Origin: JBJXHN01 sp046233135
GTDB lineage: Bacteria > Pseudomonadota > Alphaproteobacteria > Rhodospirillales > Rhodospirillaceae
DNA: 64,000 nt
Direction of reading: 5' to 3'
Assembly (NCBI GenBank): GCA_046233135.1
Contig: JBJXHN010000007.1
Span: forward strand, 259,426 to 323,425
The translations under genes and the position numbers were made by a program. Positions 26,269 through 34,470 of this stretch are shown piece by piece. The first letter of the stretch is position 1, and every line of letters begins with the position of its first letter. Under the pieces are notes generated by a model. It saw only the letters and a list, made by a program, of their open reading frames with translations, was not told the origin of the DNA and ran no database searches.

Positions 26269-26333
26269 GGCCTTGGCTCGCTTCGCATCGGTTCTCGATG
26301 AGGTCGGTCAGGCAGGGTTCGACATTCTATCAG
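26269..26333 (-). promoter_or_regulatory. leader of paralogue 3 with CATCG-N5-CGATG inverted repeat
   Basis: The inverted repeat is at 26286-26300, 17 nt upstream of the start codon (26268). A TAGAAT hexamer (minus strand, 26324-26329) lies 56 nt from the start, as in paralogue 1. As the first leader of the cluster it is the best candidate for its main promoter region. I could not identify a convincing -35. Confidence 0.5.
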
Positions 26334-26413
26334 CCCTCTCTGTCACATTAGCGCACACAGGCCAGTCAGGAAAGCGGTGTTGTCATAGTGGTGTCGTAGG
26401 ACTTTGGCCGTCG

Positions 26414-26575
26414 TCAGGAGATGACGGTGCTGACCGCCCAGACGCTGACCATCAGCACGACAACCGCGCAGGCGCTGCCGATCAGGGTCAGGCGACCGGG
26501 CAGGCTGTCCGGTTTGGCGTAATAGGGCGGGATGGGGCCGTTCCGCGGCATGCGCGGATCTTCGTCGCGAGCCAT
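26414..26575 (-). CDS. small single-pass membrane protein (53 aa)
   Basis: 53 aa from the ATG at 26575, with a near-perfect AAGGAGG seven nt upstream that decides this start. An N-terminal polar, Pro-rich stretch (MARDEDPRMPRNGPIPPYYA) is followed by one hydrophobic helix at about 29-52 (LIGSACAVVVLMVSVWAV). No partner overlaps it; it sits between the radical SAM cluster (same strand, 145 bp downstream) and a divergent secreted protein. The family is not one I recognise. The ribosome site and clean TM segment make it a credible gene. Confidence 0.65.
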   Translation of the reverse strand: MARDEDPRMPRNGPIPPYYAKPDSLPGRLTLIGSACAVVVLMVSVWAVSTVIS

Positions 26576-26708
26576 GTGAGCCTCCTTTTGCGCGGTTCTC
26601 AAACATCTCTTTCCACTCTCATCAACGACCGGGGACAGGGGGGGTTCCCGAAAAATATACGCCTTTCGGCCATATTCGGGGGGGCGGCATGCGGACGGGA
26701 ATTTTTGT

Positions 26709-26728
26709 GTGCCCTGGGCACTTTTTTT
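26709..26728 (+). terminator. short hairpin with T7 tract upstream of a gene
   Basis: GTGCC and GGCAC around a 3-nt loop, then seven T. It lies on the + strand 88 bp before the secreted-protein start, with no annotated rightward gene in front of it for several kb. It might end a small RNA starting in 26580-26700 or act as an attenuator. The stem is short. Confidence 0.35.
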
Positions 26729-26815
26729 GCCGATCTGTGCGCGCCGTCACGGAACGCTCCGGTTGACGGGCGTAAACAGGATGTATCGAAACCAACCAGA
26801 ATGGGTGTGGGTGAG

Positions 26816-27571
26816 ATGAAACAGAATGTATCTCAAAGGATGTTTTCGGGATTGCTGTCCTGTCTTCTTGCGGGCGGGGTCCTGGTCGGCGAAAGCCTCG
26901 TCGACGGTACGCCGGCCAGGGCGCTGGAACGCAACTGTTCCTACGAAATCCGGGTGAAGAGCAACGGCGCGTCGGTGAATTCGTTCACCATCCCCAACGG
27001 CAACATCATGGCCAAGGGCGACCAGCGGGCCGGGGGCAATGTGGACGCCAAGCGCATGGCCCGGGAACATGCGTCGCGGGCGGCGCGGGCCTGCGTGGAT
27101 CAGGCCATTGACGGCAGCGGCCGGAGCGGGGCCTGCACGGTGAACGGCGACCCCTCCAGCGGTCAGGGGGCGATGGCGGTGTTCAACCTCTCCAATCTGC
27201 GCGGAACGGCCCTGAACGCCCTGTGCGGCCAGGCCCGGCAACTGGGGATCGGGGACCGTGTTCGGGATTACGAGATTTATCTCTATGTGGTCGGCGGCAG
27301 CAGCGATGTGACGCGGGATTGCCAGTCGGCCTTTGGCAACCGGTATCTGACGTTGGATCGGGGCGGCACCATTCTGTGCAGCAACGGCCTGTTCCAGCCG
27401 TACCCGCGCGAGGCCTGGTCGGCCTGGGCGGACGCGTCGGCCAGTCAGATCCGCCAGTCAGCGGCGCAAACCTGCAGCCGCAACTATCCGGGGTCTCGGG
27501 CGGTGATCCAGCGTTGGGAGGTCAATCCTGCCAACGGGCAACTCCGCGGCTATCATTCCTGCCAAGGGTGA
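26816..27571 (+). CDS. secreted cysteine-rich protein of unknown function
   Basis: 251 aa from the ATG at 26816; an ATG five codons upstream is an alternative. A classical signal peptide (MKQNVSQRM, then FSGLLSCLLAGGVLVGES) leads to a likely cleavage after ...TPARA. The mature protein begins LERNCSYEIRVKSNG and has eight cysteines, an even number, spread along its length and consistent with periplasmic disulfides. Repeating pieces (RNCSYEI, TILCSNGLF; ARACVDQ, QTCSRN) hint at two related halves, but I cannot prove it. It ends at a bidirectional terminator shared with dnaE2. No function assigned. Confidence 0.65.
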   Translation: MKQNVSQRMFSGLLSCLLAGGVLVGESLVDGTPARALERNCSYEIRVKSNGASVNSFTIPNGNIMAKGDQRAGGNVDAKRMAREHASRAARACVDQAIDGSGRSGACTVNGDPSSGQGAMAVFNLSNLRGTALNALCGQARQLGIGDRVRDYEIYLYVVGGSSDVTRDCQSAFGNRYLTLDRGGTILCSNGLFQPYPREAWSAWADASASQIRQSAAQTCSRNYPGSRAVIQRWEVNPANGQLRGYHSCQG

Positions 27572-27582
27572 CCGCTTGCGAG

Positions 27583-27627
27583 ACAACGGCCGCGCCCGTG
27601 GGGATCTCCCTCGCGGGCGCGTGTTGT
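27583..27627. terminator. bidirectional hairpin between convergent genes
   Basis: Nested arms ACAAC and CGCGCCCG (27583-27598) pair with CGGGCGCG and GTTGT (27614-27627). It separates the secreted-protein gene from the dnaE2 stop at 27638. Confidence 0.65.
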
Positions 27628-27637
27628 CGTTGTCCGG

Positions 27638-30600
27638 TCATCCCGTTCTCGGTCGGGTGTGGCGCATGCGGTCGGCGCGCGCGGTGTCCATGGTCCGGGC
27701 GACGGGGGCGCTGGCGCTGTCGGGCGCCAGATCGGCCAGAAGACCGGTCAGGTTCGCCAATTCCTCCACCACCAGATGGATCACCAGCCCCTCCCGCTGC
27801 ACCGTGCCCCGGGCCAGCAGCAGGCGGCCGGCCATGACGGTCTGGCGGTTCTCCTCGAACACCGTCGGCCAGACCACCAGGTTGGCGTTGGCGGTTTCAT
27901 CCTCCAGGGTAATGAAGATCACGCCCTTGGCGCTGCCCGGCCGCTGACGGCAGACGGCCAGACCGGCGATGGTCGTGCGCCGGCCGTGGGGCAGCTGTTC
28001 CAGCCGCCGCGCCGGTACCGCGCCGGCCCGGGTCAGGCCGCTGCGCAATAGTGCCAGGGGATGGGCGCGCAGGCTGAAGCGCAGGGTGGCGTAATCTTCG
28101 ACCACCGCTTCGCCGGGGGTGAGGTCGCGAAAGGTCACCGCCGGCTCGGCTCGCATGTCCGGCCCCAGGGGGGCGAGCAGCCCGTCGGCGACGGCTGCGG
28201 CCTCTCGCGCTTCGGCGGCTTCGAACAGGGGCAGGGGGCGGGCCTTCAGGGCCTTCACCGCCCACAGCGCATCCCGGCGCGGCAGGGCGAGCCCGGCGAA
28301 GGCATCGGCCTGGGCCAGCTTTTCAAGCACCGGCGCATCCACCCCGGCCCGCCGCCAGATCTGGTGCGGATCGCGGTAGCCGTCTCCCCGCGCGGCGACG
28401 ATGGCCTGGCCGGCGGCAGCGCACAGGCCGCGCACCTGGCGCAACCCCAGCCGCAGGGCCACCGCCCGCTTGCCGCCAGGGCGGGCGAAGGGCTCCAGGG
28501 TGTTGTCCCAGGCGCTGGCATTGACGTCCACCGGCCGCACCTCCACCCCGTGATCGCGGGCGTCGCGGATGATCTGTGCCGGGGCGTAGAAGCCCATGGG
28601 CTGGCTGTTCAGCAGGGCGCAGGCGAAGGCCGCCGGGTAGTGGCACTTCAGCCAGGCCGAGACATAGGCCAGCAGGGCGAAACTGGCCGCATGGCTTTCC
28701 GGAAAGCCGTATTCGCCGAAGCCCTCGATCTGCTTGAAGCAGCGCTCGGCGAACTCGGTGCGGTAGCCGTTGTGTTCCATGCCGGCGATGAACTTCTCGC
28801 GGAAGGTACTGACCAGCCCGGTGCGGCGGAAGGTGGCCATGGCCCGGCGCAGGCCGTCGGCTTCCTCTGGCGAGAAGCCGGCGCCGACGATGGCGATGCG
28901 CATGGCCTGTTCCTGGAACAGGGGCACGCCCAGGGTCTTGTGCAGCACCCGGCGCAGGGCGGTGGAGGGGTAGTGCACCGGTTCCTCGCCGCGCCGCCGC
29001 CGCAGATAGGGATGCACCATATCCCCCTGGATCGGCCCGGGGCGGACGATGGCCACCTGGATCACCAGGTCGTAGAAGCCGCGCGGGCGCAGGCGCGGCA
29101 GCATGCTCATCTGGGCGCGGCTTTCCACCTGGAAGACCCCCAGGCTGTCGGCCCGGCACAGCATGTCATAGGTGGCGCCGTCGTCGGCCGGCACGCTGGC
29201 CAGGGTCAGGGGACGGCCGTGGTGTTCCGCCACCAGGGCCAGGGCCTTGCGCAGGCAACTGAGCATGCCCAGCGCCAGCACGTCGATCTTCAGCATGCCC
29301 AGGGTATCCAGGTCGTCCTTGTCCCACTGGATCACCGTGCGGTCTTCCATCGCCGCGTTTTCGATGGGCACCACTTCCGACAGGGGCGCACGGGTCAGCA
29401 CGAAGCCGCCCACATGCTGGGACAGGTGGCGGGGGAAGCCCAGGATCTCGTCCACCAGCTCCAGGGTGCGGGCCAGCCGGGGTTCGGTGGGGTCCAGGCC
29501 GGATTCCCGCAGGCGCTCGGCCGCCGGCACCTTGGACGACGAGCCCCACACCGTGCCGGCCAGGGCGGACACCGCATCCTCCGACAGCCCCATGGCCTTG
29601 CCCACGTCGCGCAGGGCACCCCGGGCGCGATAGGTGATCACCGTCGCCGCCAGCCCCGCCCGGTCGCGGCCGTATTTGCCATAGATGTACTGGATCACCT
29701 CTTCCCGGCGTTCGTGTTCGAAATCCACGTCGATGTCCGGCGGTTCGTCCCGCGCGGCCGAGATGAAGCGCTCGAACAGCAGATCCACCCGGGTGGGATC
29801 CACGGCAGTGACCCCCAGGCAGTAGCAGACCGCCGAATTGGCCGCCGATCCCCGGCCCTGGCACAGGATCCCCCGGCTGACCGCGAAGCGGACGATGTCG
29901 TGCACGGTCAGGAAATAGGGCGCATAGCCCAGCCGCTCGATGATCCCCAGTTCGTGGTCCAGCCGCCGCGCCACGTCGTCGGGCACGCCGCCGGGATAGC
30001 GCCGGGCGGCCCCGGCGGCGGTCAGCCGGGCCAGTTGGGATTGCCAGGTCTCGCCCTGAGGCACCGTCTCGTCGGGGTACTCGTAGCGCAACTCGTCCAG
30101 GGAAAAGCAACAGCCGCCGGCGACCTCCAGACTGCGGGCCAGGGCGTCGGGGCGGCCGGGGACCAGGGCGGCCATCGCCTCCGGACCGCGCAAAAAGGCC
30201 GCGCCATGGGGCGACAGCCGCCAGCCGGCGGTGTCGATGGTGCAGTGGTGGCGGATGCAGGTCAGCACGTCCAGCAGCGGCCGGCGGTGGGGCGTGTGCA
30301 TGCGCACCCCCCCCACGGCCACCAGCGGCACCCCGGTTTCGTCGGCCAGCCGGGCGGTGGCCCACAGCCGGCGGGCATCGCGGCCGTCGTGGCGCGGCAG
30401 GAAAGCCAGGGACAGCCGGTCCCCCGCCGCCTCGCGGAAGGCTGCCAGGGTGGCGCGAAAGGCGGTGTCCTGCCCCGGATCCACCGGCGGGGCCTTGCCG
30501 CCGTGGCTCCCGTCTCCCGCTCCGTTCCCGGTTTCCAGGCGCGCTTCCGGCGGCAGCAGGGTCAGCCACTGGCCCTCCGCATGGTCCAGGATGTCGCGGG

Positions 30601-31030
30601 GGGTCAGGGCGCAGTGTCCCTTGGGTGCGCGCCGCCGGCCCAGGGTCAGCAGCCGCGACAGCCGGCCATAGGCCGCCCGGTTCGACGGGTGGCACAGCAC
30701 CAGCGGCGCCCCGCTCGCGCCCCCGCCGGGTCGCGGTTCCGGACCTGCCGTCTCCCCCGCGTCGGGGCGGGGGTCGAGCAGGGCGCCGACCACCAGCCGC
30801 ACGCCGGCGATCTTGCGGGTGGCGGCATGGGCGCGCACCACCCCGGCCAGGCTGTTGCGGTCGGTGATCCCCAGGGCCGGCAGCCCCAGCACGGCGGCCG
30901 CCGCCACCAGTTCGTCGGGGTGGGAGGCGGCCTCCAGGAAGCTGTAGTTGGTCTGGCAGAACAACTCCGCATACCCGGGCAGGGAGGCGGGGCCGGGAGC
31001 GGGAGGCGGGCCGGAGGGCTCGGCCGTCAC
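27638..31030 (-). CDS. dnaE2: error-prone DNA polymerase, DnaE2
   Basis: 1130 aa from a GTG at 31030 that overlaps the imuB stop in a GTGA, so imuB and dnaE2 are translationally coupled. Alpha-subunit type C-family polymerase. N-terminal PHP domain begins YAELFCQTNYSFLEAASHPDEL; the palm carries the PDIDVDFEHERREEVIQYIY block with the catalytic aspartates; an OB-fold region lies near the C-terminus. The length is typical of DnaE2 and shorter than replicative DnaE1. With ImuA and ImuB it forms the SOS mutasome for translesion synthesis and induced mutagenesis, and it should be under LexA through the box before imuA. Confidence 0.95.
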   Translation of the reverse strand: MTAEPSGPPPAPGPASLPGYAELFCQTNYSFLEAASHPDELVAAAAVLGLPALGITDRNSLAGVVRAHAATRKIAGVRLVVGALLDPRPDAGETAGPEPRPGGGASGAPLVLCHPSNRAAYGRLSRLLTLGRRRAPKGHCALTPRDILDHAEGQWLTLLPPEARLETGNGAGDGSHGGKAPPVDPGQDTAFRATLAAFREAAGDRLSLAFLPRHDGRDARRLWATARLADETGVPLVAVGGVRMHTPHRRPLLDVLTCIRHHCTIDTAGWRLSPHGAAFLRGPEAMAALVPGRPDALARSLEVAGGCCFSLDELRYEYPDETVPQGETWQSQLARLTAAGAARRYPGGVPDDVARRLDHELGIIERLGYAPYFLTVHDIVRFAVSRGILCQGRGSAANSAVCYCLGVTAVDPTRVDLLFERFISAARDEPPDIDVDFEHERREEVIQYIYGKYGRDRAGLAATVITYRARGALRDVGKAMGLSEDAVSALAGTVWGSSSKVPAAERLRESGLDPTEPRLARTLELVDEILGFPRHLSQHVGGFVLTRAPLSEVVPIENAAMEDRTVIQWDKDDLDTLGMLKIDVLALGMLSCLRKALALVAEHHGRPLTLASVPADDGATYDMLCRADSLGVFQVESRAQMSMLPRLRPRGFYDLVIQVAIVRPGPIQGDMVHPYLRRRRGEEPVHYPSTALRRVLHKTLGVPLFQEQAMRIAIVGAGFSPEEADGLRRAMATFRRTGLVSTFREKFIAGMEHNGYRTEFAERCFKQIEGFGEYGFPESHAASFALLAYVSAWLKCHYPAAFACALLNSQPMGFYAPAQIIRDARDHGVEVRPVDVNASAWDNTLEPFARPGGKRAVALRLGLRQVRGLCAAAGQAIVAARGDGYRDPHQIWRRAGVDAPVLEKLAQADAFAGLALPRRDALWAVKALKARPLPLFEAAEAREAAAVADGLLAPLGPDMRAEPAVTFRDLTPGEAVVEDYATLRFSLRAHPLALLRSGLTRAGAVPARRLEQLPHGRRTTIAGLAVCRQRPGSAKGVIFITLEDETANANLVVWPTVFEENRQTVMAGRLLLARGTVQREGLVIHLVVEELANLTGLLADLAPDSASAPVARTMDTARADRMRHTRPRTG

Positions 31031-32697
31031 GGGAACACCCCGTGCAGGAACCAGCGGCCGGCGCTGTGGAACAGCCACAGGCGCTGGCCGTCCTCCGCCT
31101 CCACCCGCCAGTAGGCGCGGGCGTCCTGGGGGGCGCCGTCGTGCCACCATTCGCCGTCGATCTGCTCCGGCCCGTCGTGGCGCAGCAGCCGCTGGGCACC
31201 TCGGATGACACCGCCCGGAGTCCCGCTTCCGCCATGGCCGTGCTGCCCGCCACCGCCCAGCGCCAGGGTGGCCGGGGCGCCGCGGTCGTCCACGGTGACC
31301 CGGGCGGGGCGGGGGCGGGGAAACAGCCGTACCGGGCGCGGCCCGCCGGCCGGCCAGCGCCCGGGCGGAGGAGTGGGCGGGGCGCTGTCGTTGGCCGCAG
31401 GGGGCAGGGGCGCCAGCGGCGGCGCGGCAGAGACGGCGCGGTCGGGGCGGTGGCTCTGGCGGGGCACCAGACGGACCACATTGTCCGCGCCCAGCCGGCC
31501 GCGCAGGCGGTCGGTCAGCAGCGCCAGCTCCCGCGCCGCCTGCGGGCTGTCGGCGGCGGGGCGGCCGTCGTCCTCGGCATCACGGGCGCGCGCCAGGGCC
31601 TCCTGGCTGGCGCTCAGGGGCTCTCCGGCGGTCAGGGCGAGGGTCATGGCCTCGATCCCGAAGCCGGCATCCAGACCGTTCAGGGGATCGCGGAACAGCC
31701 GGGCGAGATGGGCGGGGTCGCGCAGGGGCCGGCCGGTGCCGATGGTGATATCGGCGGTCGAGCCATCCACCCGGAACAGGCTCAGGGCCAGCCGCCGCGC
31801 GCCCTTGTGCTCCTTGGTCAGGCGGGCGCAGAGGCTGTGCAGCAGCCGGTCCAGGGCCTCGGTGACCGCTTCGGTGGTGCCGATGGGCTCGGCGAAGGAC
31901 AGGCGGACCAGCTCCGGCGCCACCGGGCGGCGGGGCGAGAACGGCTCGGGCAGGCGGCCCAGGGCCTGATCCAGGCGGCGGCCCACCTCCAGCCCCAGCC
32001 GCCCGGCCAGGGGCGCGCGGGGCAGGGCGGCCAGCGCGCCGATATCGTGAATCCCCAGACGCCGCAGCGCCTCCAGCGCCGGGGCGGGCAGGCGCAATGC
32101 GGCCGGCGGCAGGGCCGCGAGCAACTGGCGCTGGGATCCCTCCGGCAGCAGGGCGATGGCGTCGCTGTCTTCGCTCTCCGCCCCGCCGCTTTCGCCGGAC
32201 GCGGCCATGAAGCGGGCGGCGGCCCAGGCCGCGCCCTGGGTGTCGGCGATGCCCAGGCGCGGGGTGAAACCCAGGGCACGCAGGCGGTCGCGGACCTGAC
32301 GGGCCAGCGCGGCCTCTCCGCCGAACAGATGGGCGCAGCCGGTGATGTCCAGCCGCAGGCCGGCCCCCTGGCCTTCGCTGCCCAGGGGATCCTCGGCGGT
32401 CCAGGGGGTGAAGCGGCCGCACCAGTCCGCCAGCCGGTCGAGCACCCGGGCGTCTTCGGCCGGGGCGGCTTCGGCGGTGCGCAGGCCGGGCACCAGGGCG
32501 CGGGCGTCGGCCAGGGTCAGTCCGGGCGCCAGCCCCTCGGCCTGGGCGGCGGCATTGACGGCGGCCAGCCGCACGCCGCCCTGACCCGAGGCGATGGTGG
32601 CGAAGGGGACCTCACGCCACGGGGCATGGGCTGCCCGGGGGCGGGTCAGCCGGTCGGTCTGGAAGGTCGGCAACCACACGGAGATCACCCGAGTCAT
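31027..32697 (-). CDS. imuB: ImuB, Y-family polymerase-like mutasome subunit
   Basis: 556 aa from the ATG at 32697 (VISVWLPTFQTDRLTR). Y-family polymerase fold without catalytic activity in known ImuB proteins; it links DnaE2 and ImuA to the beta clamp. Readable family pieces are LRLDITGCAHLFGGE and LGIADTQGAAWAAARF. The start lies 86 bp inside the imuA gene, and the end overlaps dnaE2 by 4 bp, giving the tight imuA-imuB-dnaE2 arrangement. The C-terminal ~150 residues are rich in Pro and Ala with PRPVRLFPRP. Whether the polymerase acidic residues are lost was not checked by alignment. Confidence 0.92.
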   Translation of the reverse strand: MTRVISVWLPTFQTDRLTRPRAAHAPWREVPFATIASGQGGVRLAAVNAAAQAEGLAPGLTLADARALVPGLRTAEAAPAEDARVLDRLADWCGRFTPWTAEDPLGSEGQGAGLRLDITGCAHLFGGEAALARQVRDRLRALGFTPRLGIADTQGAAWAAARFMAASGESGGAESEDSDAIALLPEGSQRQLLAALPPAALRLPAPALEALRRLGIHDIGALAALPRAPLAGRLGLEVGRRLDQALGRLPEPFSPRRPVAPELVRLSFAEPIGTTEAVTEALDRLLHSLCARLTKEHKGARRLALSLFRVDGSTADITIGTGRPLRDPAHLARLFRDPLNGLDAGFGIEAMTLALTAGEPLSASQEALARARDAEDDGRPAADSPQAARELALLTDRLRGRLGADNVVRLVPRQSHRPDRAVSAAPPLAPLPPAANDSAPPTPPPGRWPAGGPRPVRLFPRPRPARVTVDDRGAPATLALGGGGQHGHGGSGTPGGVIRGAQRLLRHDGPEQIDGEWWHDGAPQDARAYWRVEAEDGQRLWLFHSAGRWFLHGVFP

Positions 32698-33406
32698 CGT
32701 TCCACTCCACGGTCCAGGCGCGCGGCAGGGCGCCGCGGCATCGTTCAAGGGTCAGGAGCCACCGGGCGGGACCCAGTCCCCCCCAGGGCGCGGGGCGTCC
32801 GGGGCGGCTGTCCACCCGCCAGCGGGTGGTGGCGGCACCGGCGGGAACCCCGGGAGCGGAGGTTCCCGCCGCGCCACGCCGTCCGGGAGCGGGACGGCGC
32901 AGAACCACGCCGGTCGCCCCGCCCGCCTCGGCGGCGAGTTGCAGGCGGCGGGCGGCGGTCAGGTCAAGGCGGCCGGGCTGGCCGACGGCGGCCCCCACGG
33001 CGGGGCAGCGCAAGGCTTCTTCCAGGCTCCAGAGCACGCCGGCCTCATCGGTGGCGCGCACCAGCAACAGGTCCTCCGGCCCCAGCCCCAGCGCGGCGAG
33101 GCCGGGGGCGAACAGGGTATCGTCATGGCCGGCGCGCAGGCACCACACCACCGGCCCCCGCCCGGCGGCGGCGCGCCGCGCCAGAAGGGCGGCGAAGGCG
33201 GTTCCGGCGCCCCCCCGGCCGGCGTCGCCGCAGACCACTTCGTGCACGCAGCCAAGCGGCAGGCCGCCGGCGGGCAGGGCACCATCCAGCGCCCGATCCC
33301 CGAGCCCCCGCGCAAGGACCGCCCCGCGTCCGCCCCGCTCCATCCGCGCAAGTCGGGCGCGCAGATCGGCGACGGTGGTTTCCTCGGGCTGGGACGGACG
33401 CGGCAT
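32612..33406 (-). CDS. imuA: ImuA, RecA-like mutasome protein
   Basis: 264 aa. ImuA proteins are RecA/SulA-related and needed with ImuB and DnaE2 for damage-induced mutagenesis. Family features are LDGALPAGGLPLGCVHEVV (about 40-58), VVWCLRAGHDDTLFAPGLAALGL, and ARRLQLAAEAGG...VVLRR. The usual P-loop is not evident, as in many ImuA. First gene of the cassette, directly behind a promoter overlapping a GTTC-N7-GTTC LexA box. Its last 86 bp overlap imuB in another frame. Confidence 0.9.
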   Translation of the reverse strand: MPRPSQPEETTVADLRARLARMERGGRGAVLARGLGDRALDGALPAGGLPLGCVHEVVCGDAGRGGAGTAFAALLARRAAAGRGPVVWCLRAGHDDTLFAPGLAALGLGPEDLLLVRATDEAGVLWSLEEALRCPAVGAAVGQPGRLDLTAARRLQLAAEAGGATGVVLRRPAPGRRGAAGTSAPGVPAGAATTRWRVDSRPGRPAPWGGLGPARWLLTLERCRGALPRAWTVEWNDDSGDLRVVADLPDRPADPPPGSPCPVA

Positions 33407-33430
33407 GGAGGGGACCCTGGCTTCTGAGGT

Positions 33431-33470
33431 GTTCTCCTAATGTTCTAATTCATGTTTTGTTCTTTTGCAA
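33431..33470 (-). promoter_or_regulatory. LexA-controlled promoter of imuA-imuB-dnaE2
   Basis: The alphaproteobacterial SOS box GTTC-N7-GTTC is at 33431-33445 (GTTC, TCCTAAT, GTTC). On the minus strand a TTGCAA (33465-33470) and TAGAAC (33442-33447) are spaced by exactly 17 nt, and the -10 overlaps the LexA box. Transcription would start about 30 nt before the imuA ATG. Box consensus is established knowledge; the promoter elements are inferred. Confidence 0.8.
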
Positions 33471-33492
33471 GCCCCGTTGGGGCCTCTCCGCT

Positions 33493-34092
33493 CTATGGCG
33501 CCTTTGGCGGCCGGCCGGGGCGGACGGGGACGCCGGGCTGACGGTTCCGGGTTTCCCGTGATGGACGATAGACGGCGGAGAAGACGGCCGGGCGCTCCAT
33601 GGCCTTGACCGCCAGATGGACCGGCGTGGGCAGAACGTCGGCGTCCAGGTAGCGCTGCCAGGTCCGCAGGCTGGTGCCGAGCATCATGGCGGCTTCCCGG
33701 TTGTTCAGGCCGTGGCGTTCCTGCCAGGCCCGCAGGTCTGCCCCCGAGAGGGGGCGTTGCGCTTCGGCCATTTCCAGCAGGGTATCGCTGCCGACCTCCA
33801 TGGGGCTGGCCTCGTCGTCCCCCCACAGGACCGAGCGGCCGCCACTGCCCGGGCGAGCGGTGGCGAAGACAGCCGGAACACGCGCTGGGGTAAAGACCGG
33901 ATCGCCGAACATCAGACCCGTCAGATCCAAGAGCAGGATACGGCCGCCGGAGAGGGTGACGGTCAGCCTGTGATCGCTTTTCACCTCGACGGACAGGACG
34001 GTGGGCATCCAGTCTTCCGGATCAGTCGGGCCGGGGCCGACCAAGGCATCCTCGGGCAGATCGTCCAGAGAGTCGTGAACACTGATGCTCAT
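33493..34092 (-). CDS. DUF2442-type protein with C-terminal helix-turn-helix
   Basis: 199 aa. Residues 28-75 (WMPTVLSVEVKSDHRLTVTL, RILLLDLTGLM) match the DUF2442 beta-fold often encoded next to DUF4160. Residues 112-165 (LSGADLRAWQERHGLNNREAAMMLGTSLRTWQRYLDADVLP, split here only for reading) look like an XRE-type HTH. The tail is Arg/Pro rich. It starts 9 bp after the DUF4160 gene, forming a two-gene unit. DUF4160/DUF2442 pairs resemble toxin-antitoxin layouts, and the HTH would suit an autoregulating antitoxin-like partner, but activity is unproven. Confidence 0.7.
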   Translation of the reverse strand: MSISVHDSLDDLPEDALVGPGPTDPEDWMPTVLSVEVKSDHRLTVTLSGGRILLLDLTGLMFGDPVFTPARVPAVFATARPGSGGRSVLWGDDEASPMEVGSDTLLEMAEAQRPLSGADLRAWQERHGLNNREAAMMLGTSLRTWQRYLDADVLPTPVHLAVKAMERPAVFSAVYRPSRETRNRQPGVPVRPGRPPKAP

Positions 34093-34101
34093 GGCCGGGT
34101 C

Positions 34102-34341
34102 CTAGTGCTGGGGTGGGTTCAGTTGGTCGAAGGCGGCGCGGGCTTCGACGCGGTTTTCGGTCAACCAAGCGCCGACGATGCGCAGGGTCCGGACGGACAA
34201 GGTGCCGGCCATGACCCGTCCGGTATCGATCTCGACAACCGCGACCTCGTTGCCATTCGAGACATGGATGTGGGGTGGCGGATGATCGTTCCCGAAGATC
34301 TGGATCAGGACACTTTGGACTCTCGCCAGTTTGATCATCAT
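34102..34341 (-). CDS. DUF4160 protein
   Basis: 79 aa with the family signature IFGNDHPPPHIHV (about 15-27), whose histidines suggest a metal site. MVMAGTLS-type middle and a helical tail. Members are about 75-100 residues and almost always lie next to a DUF2442 gene, as here (9 bp gap). First gene of the pair. Function unknown; some are listed as toxin-like only by association. Confidence 0.78.
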   Translation of the reverse strand: MMIKLARVQSVLIQIFGNDHPPPHIHVSNGNEVAVVEIDTGRVMAGTLSVRTLRIVGAWLTENRVEARAAFDQLNPPQH

Positions 34342-34470
34342 GTGCCCCTGCCGCGACAGATTCCTTTATAAGGCCAAACTGGCTTTGTTTAAAGGCTGTG
34401 CTTGGGCCGCCTGTCGTCCACCCGGGGGAAAGGGCTTCTCGGGCCGGCGATTACCGCCTAGGGTGGCGGT

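Noticed and set aside
28061..31114. 1017-codon open frame opposite dnaE2
   Set aside because: It mirrors the GC-rich dnaE2 codon pattern, has Gly/Gln/His-rich low-complexity translation and no family similarity.
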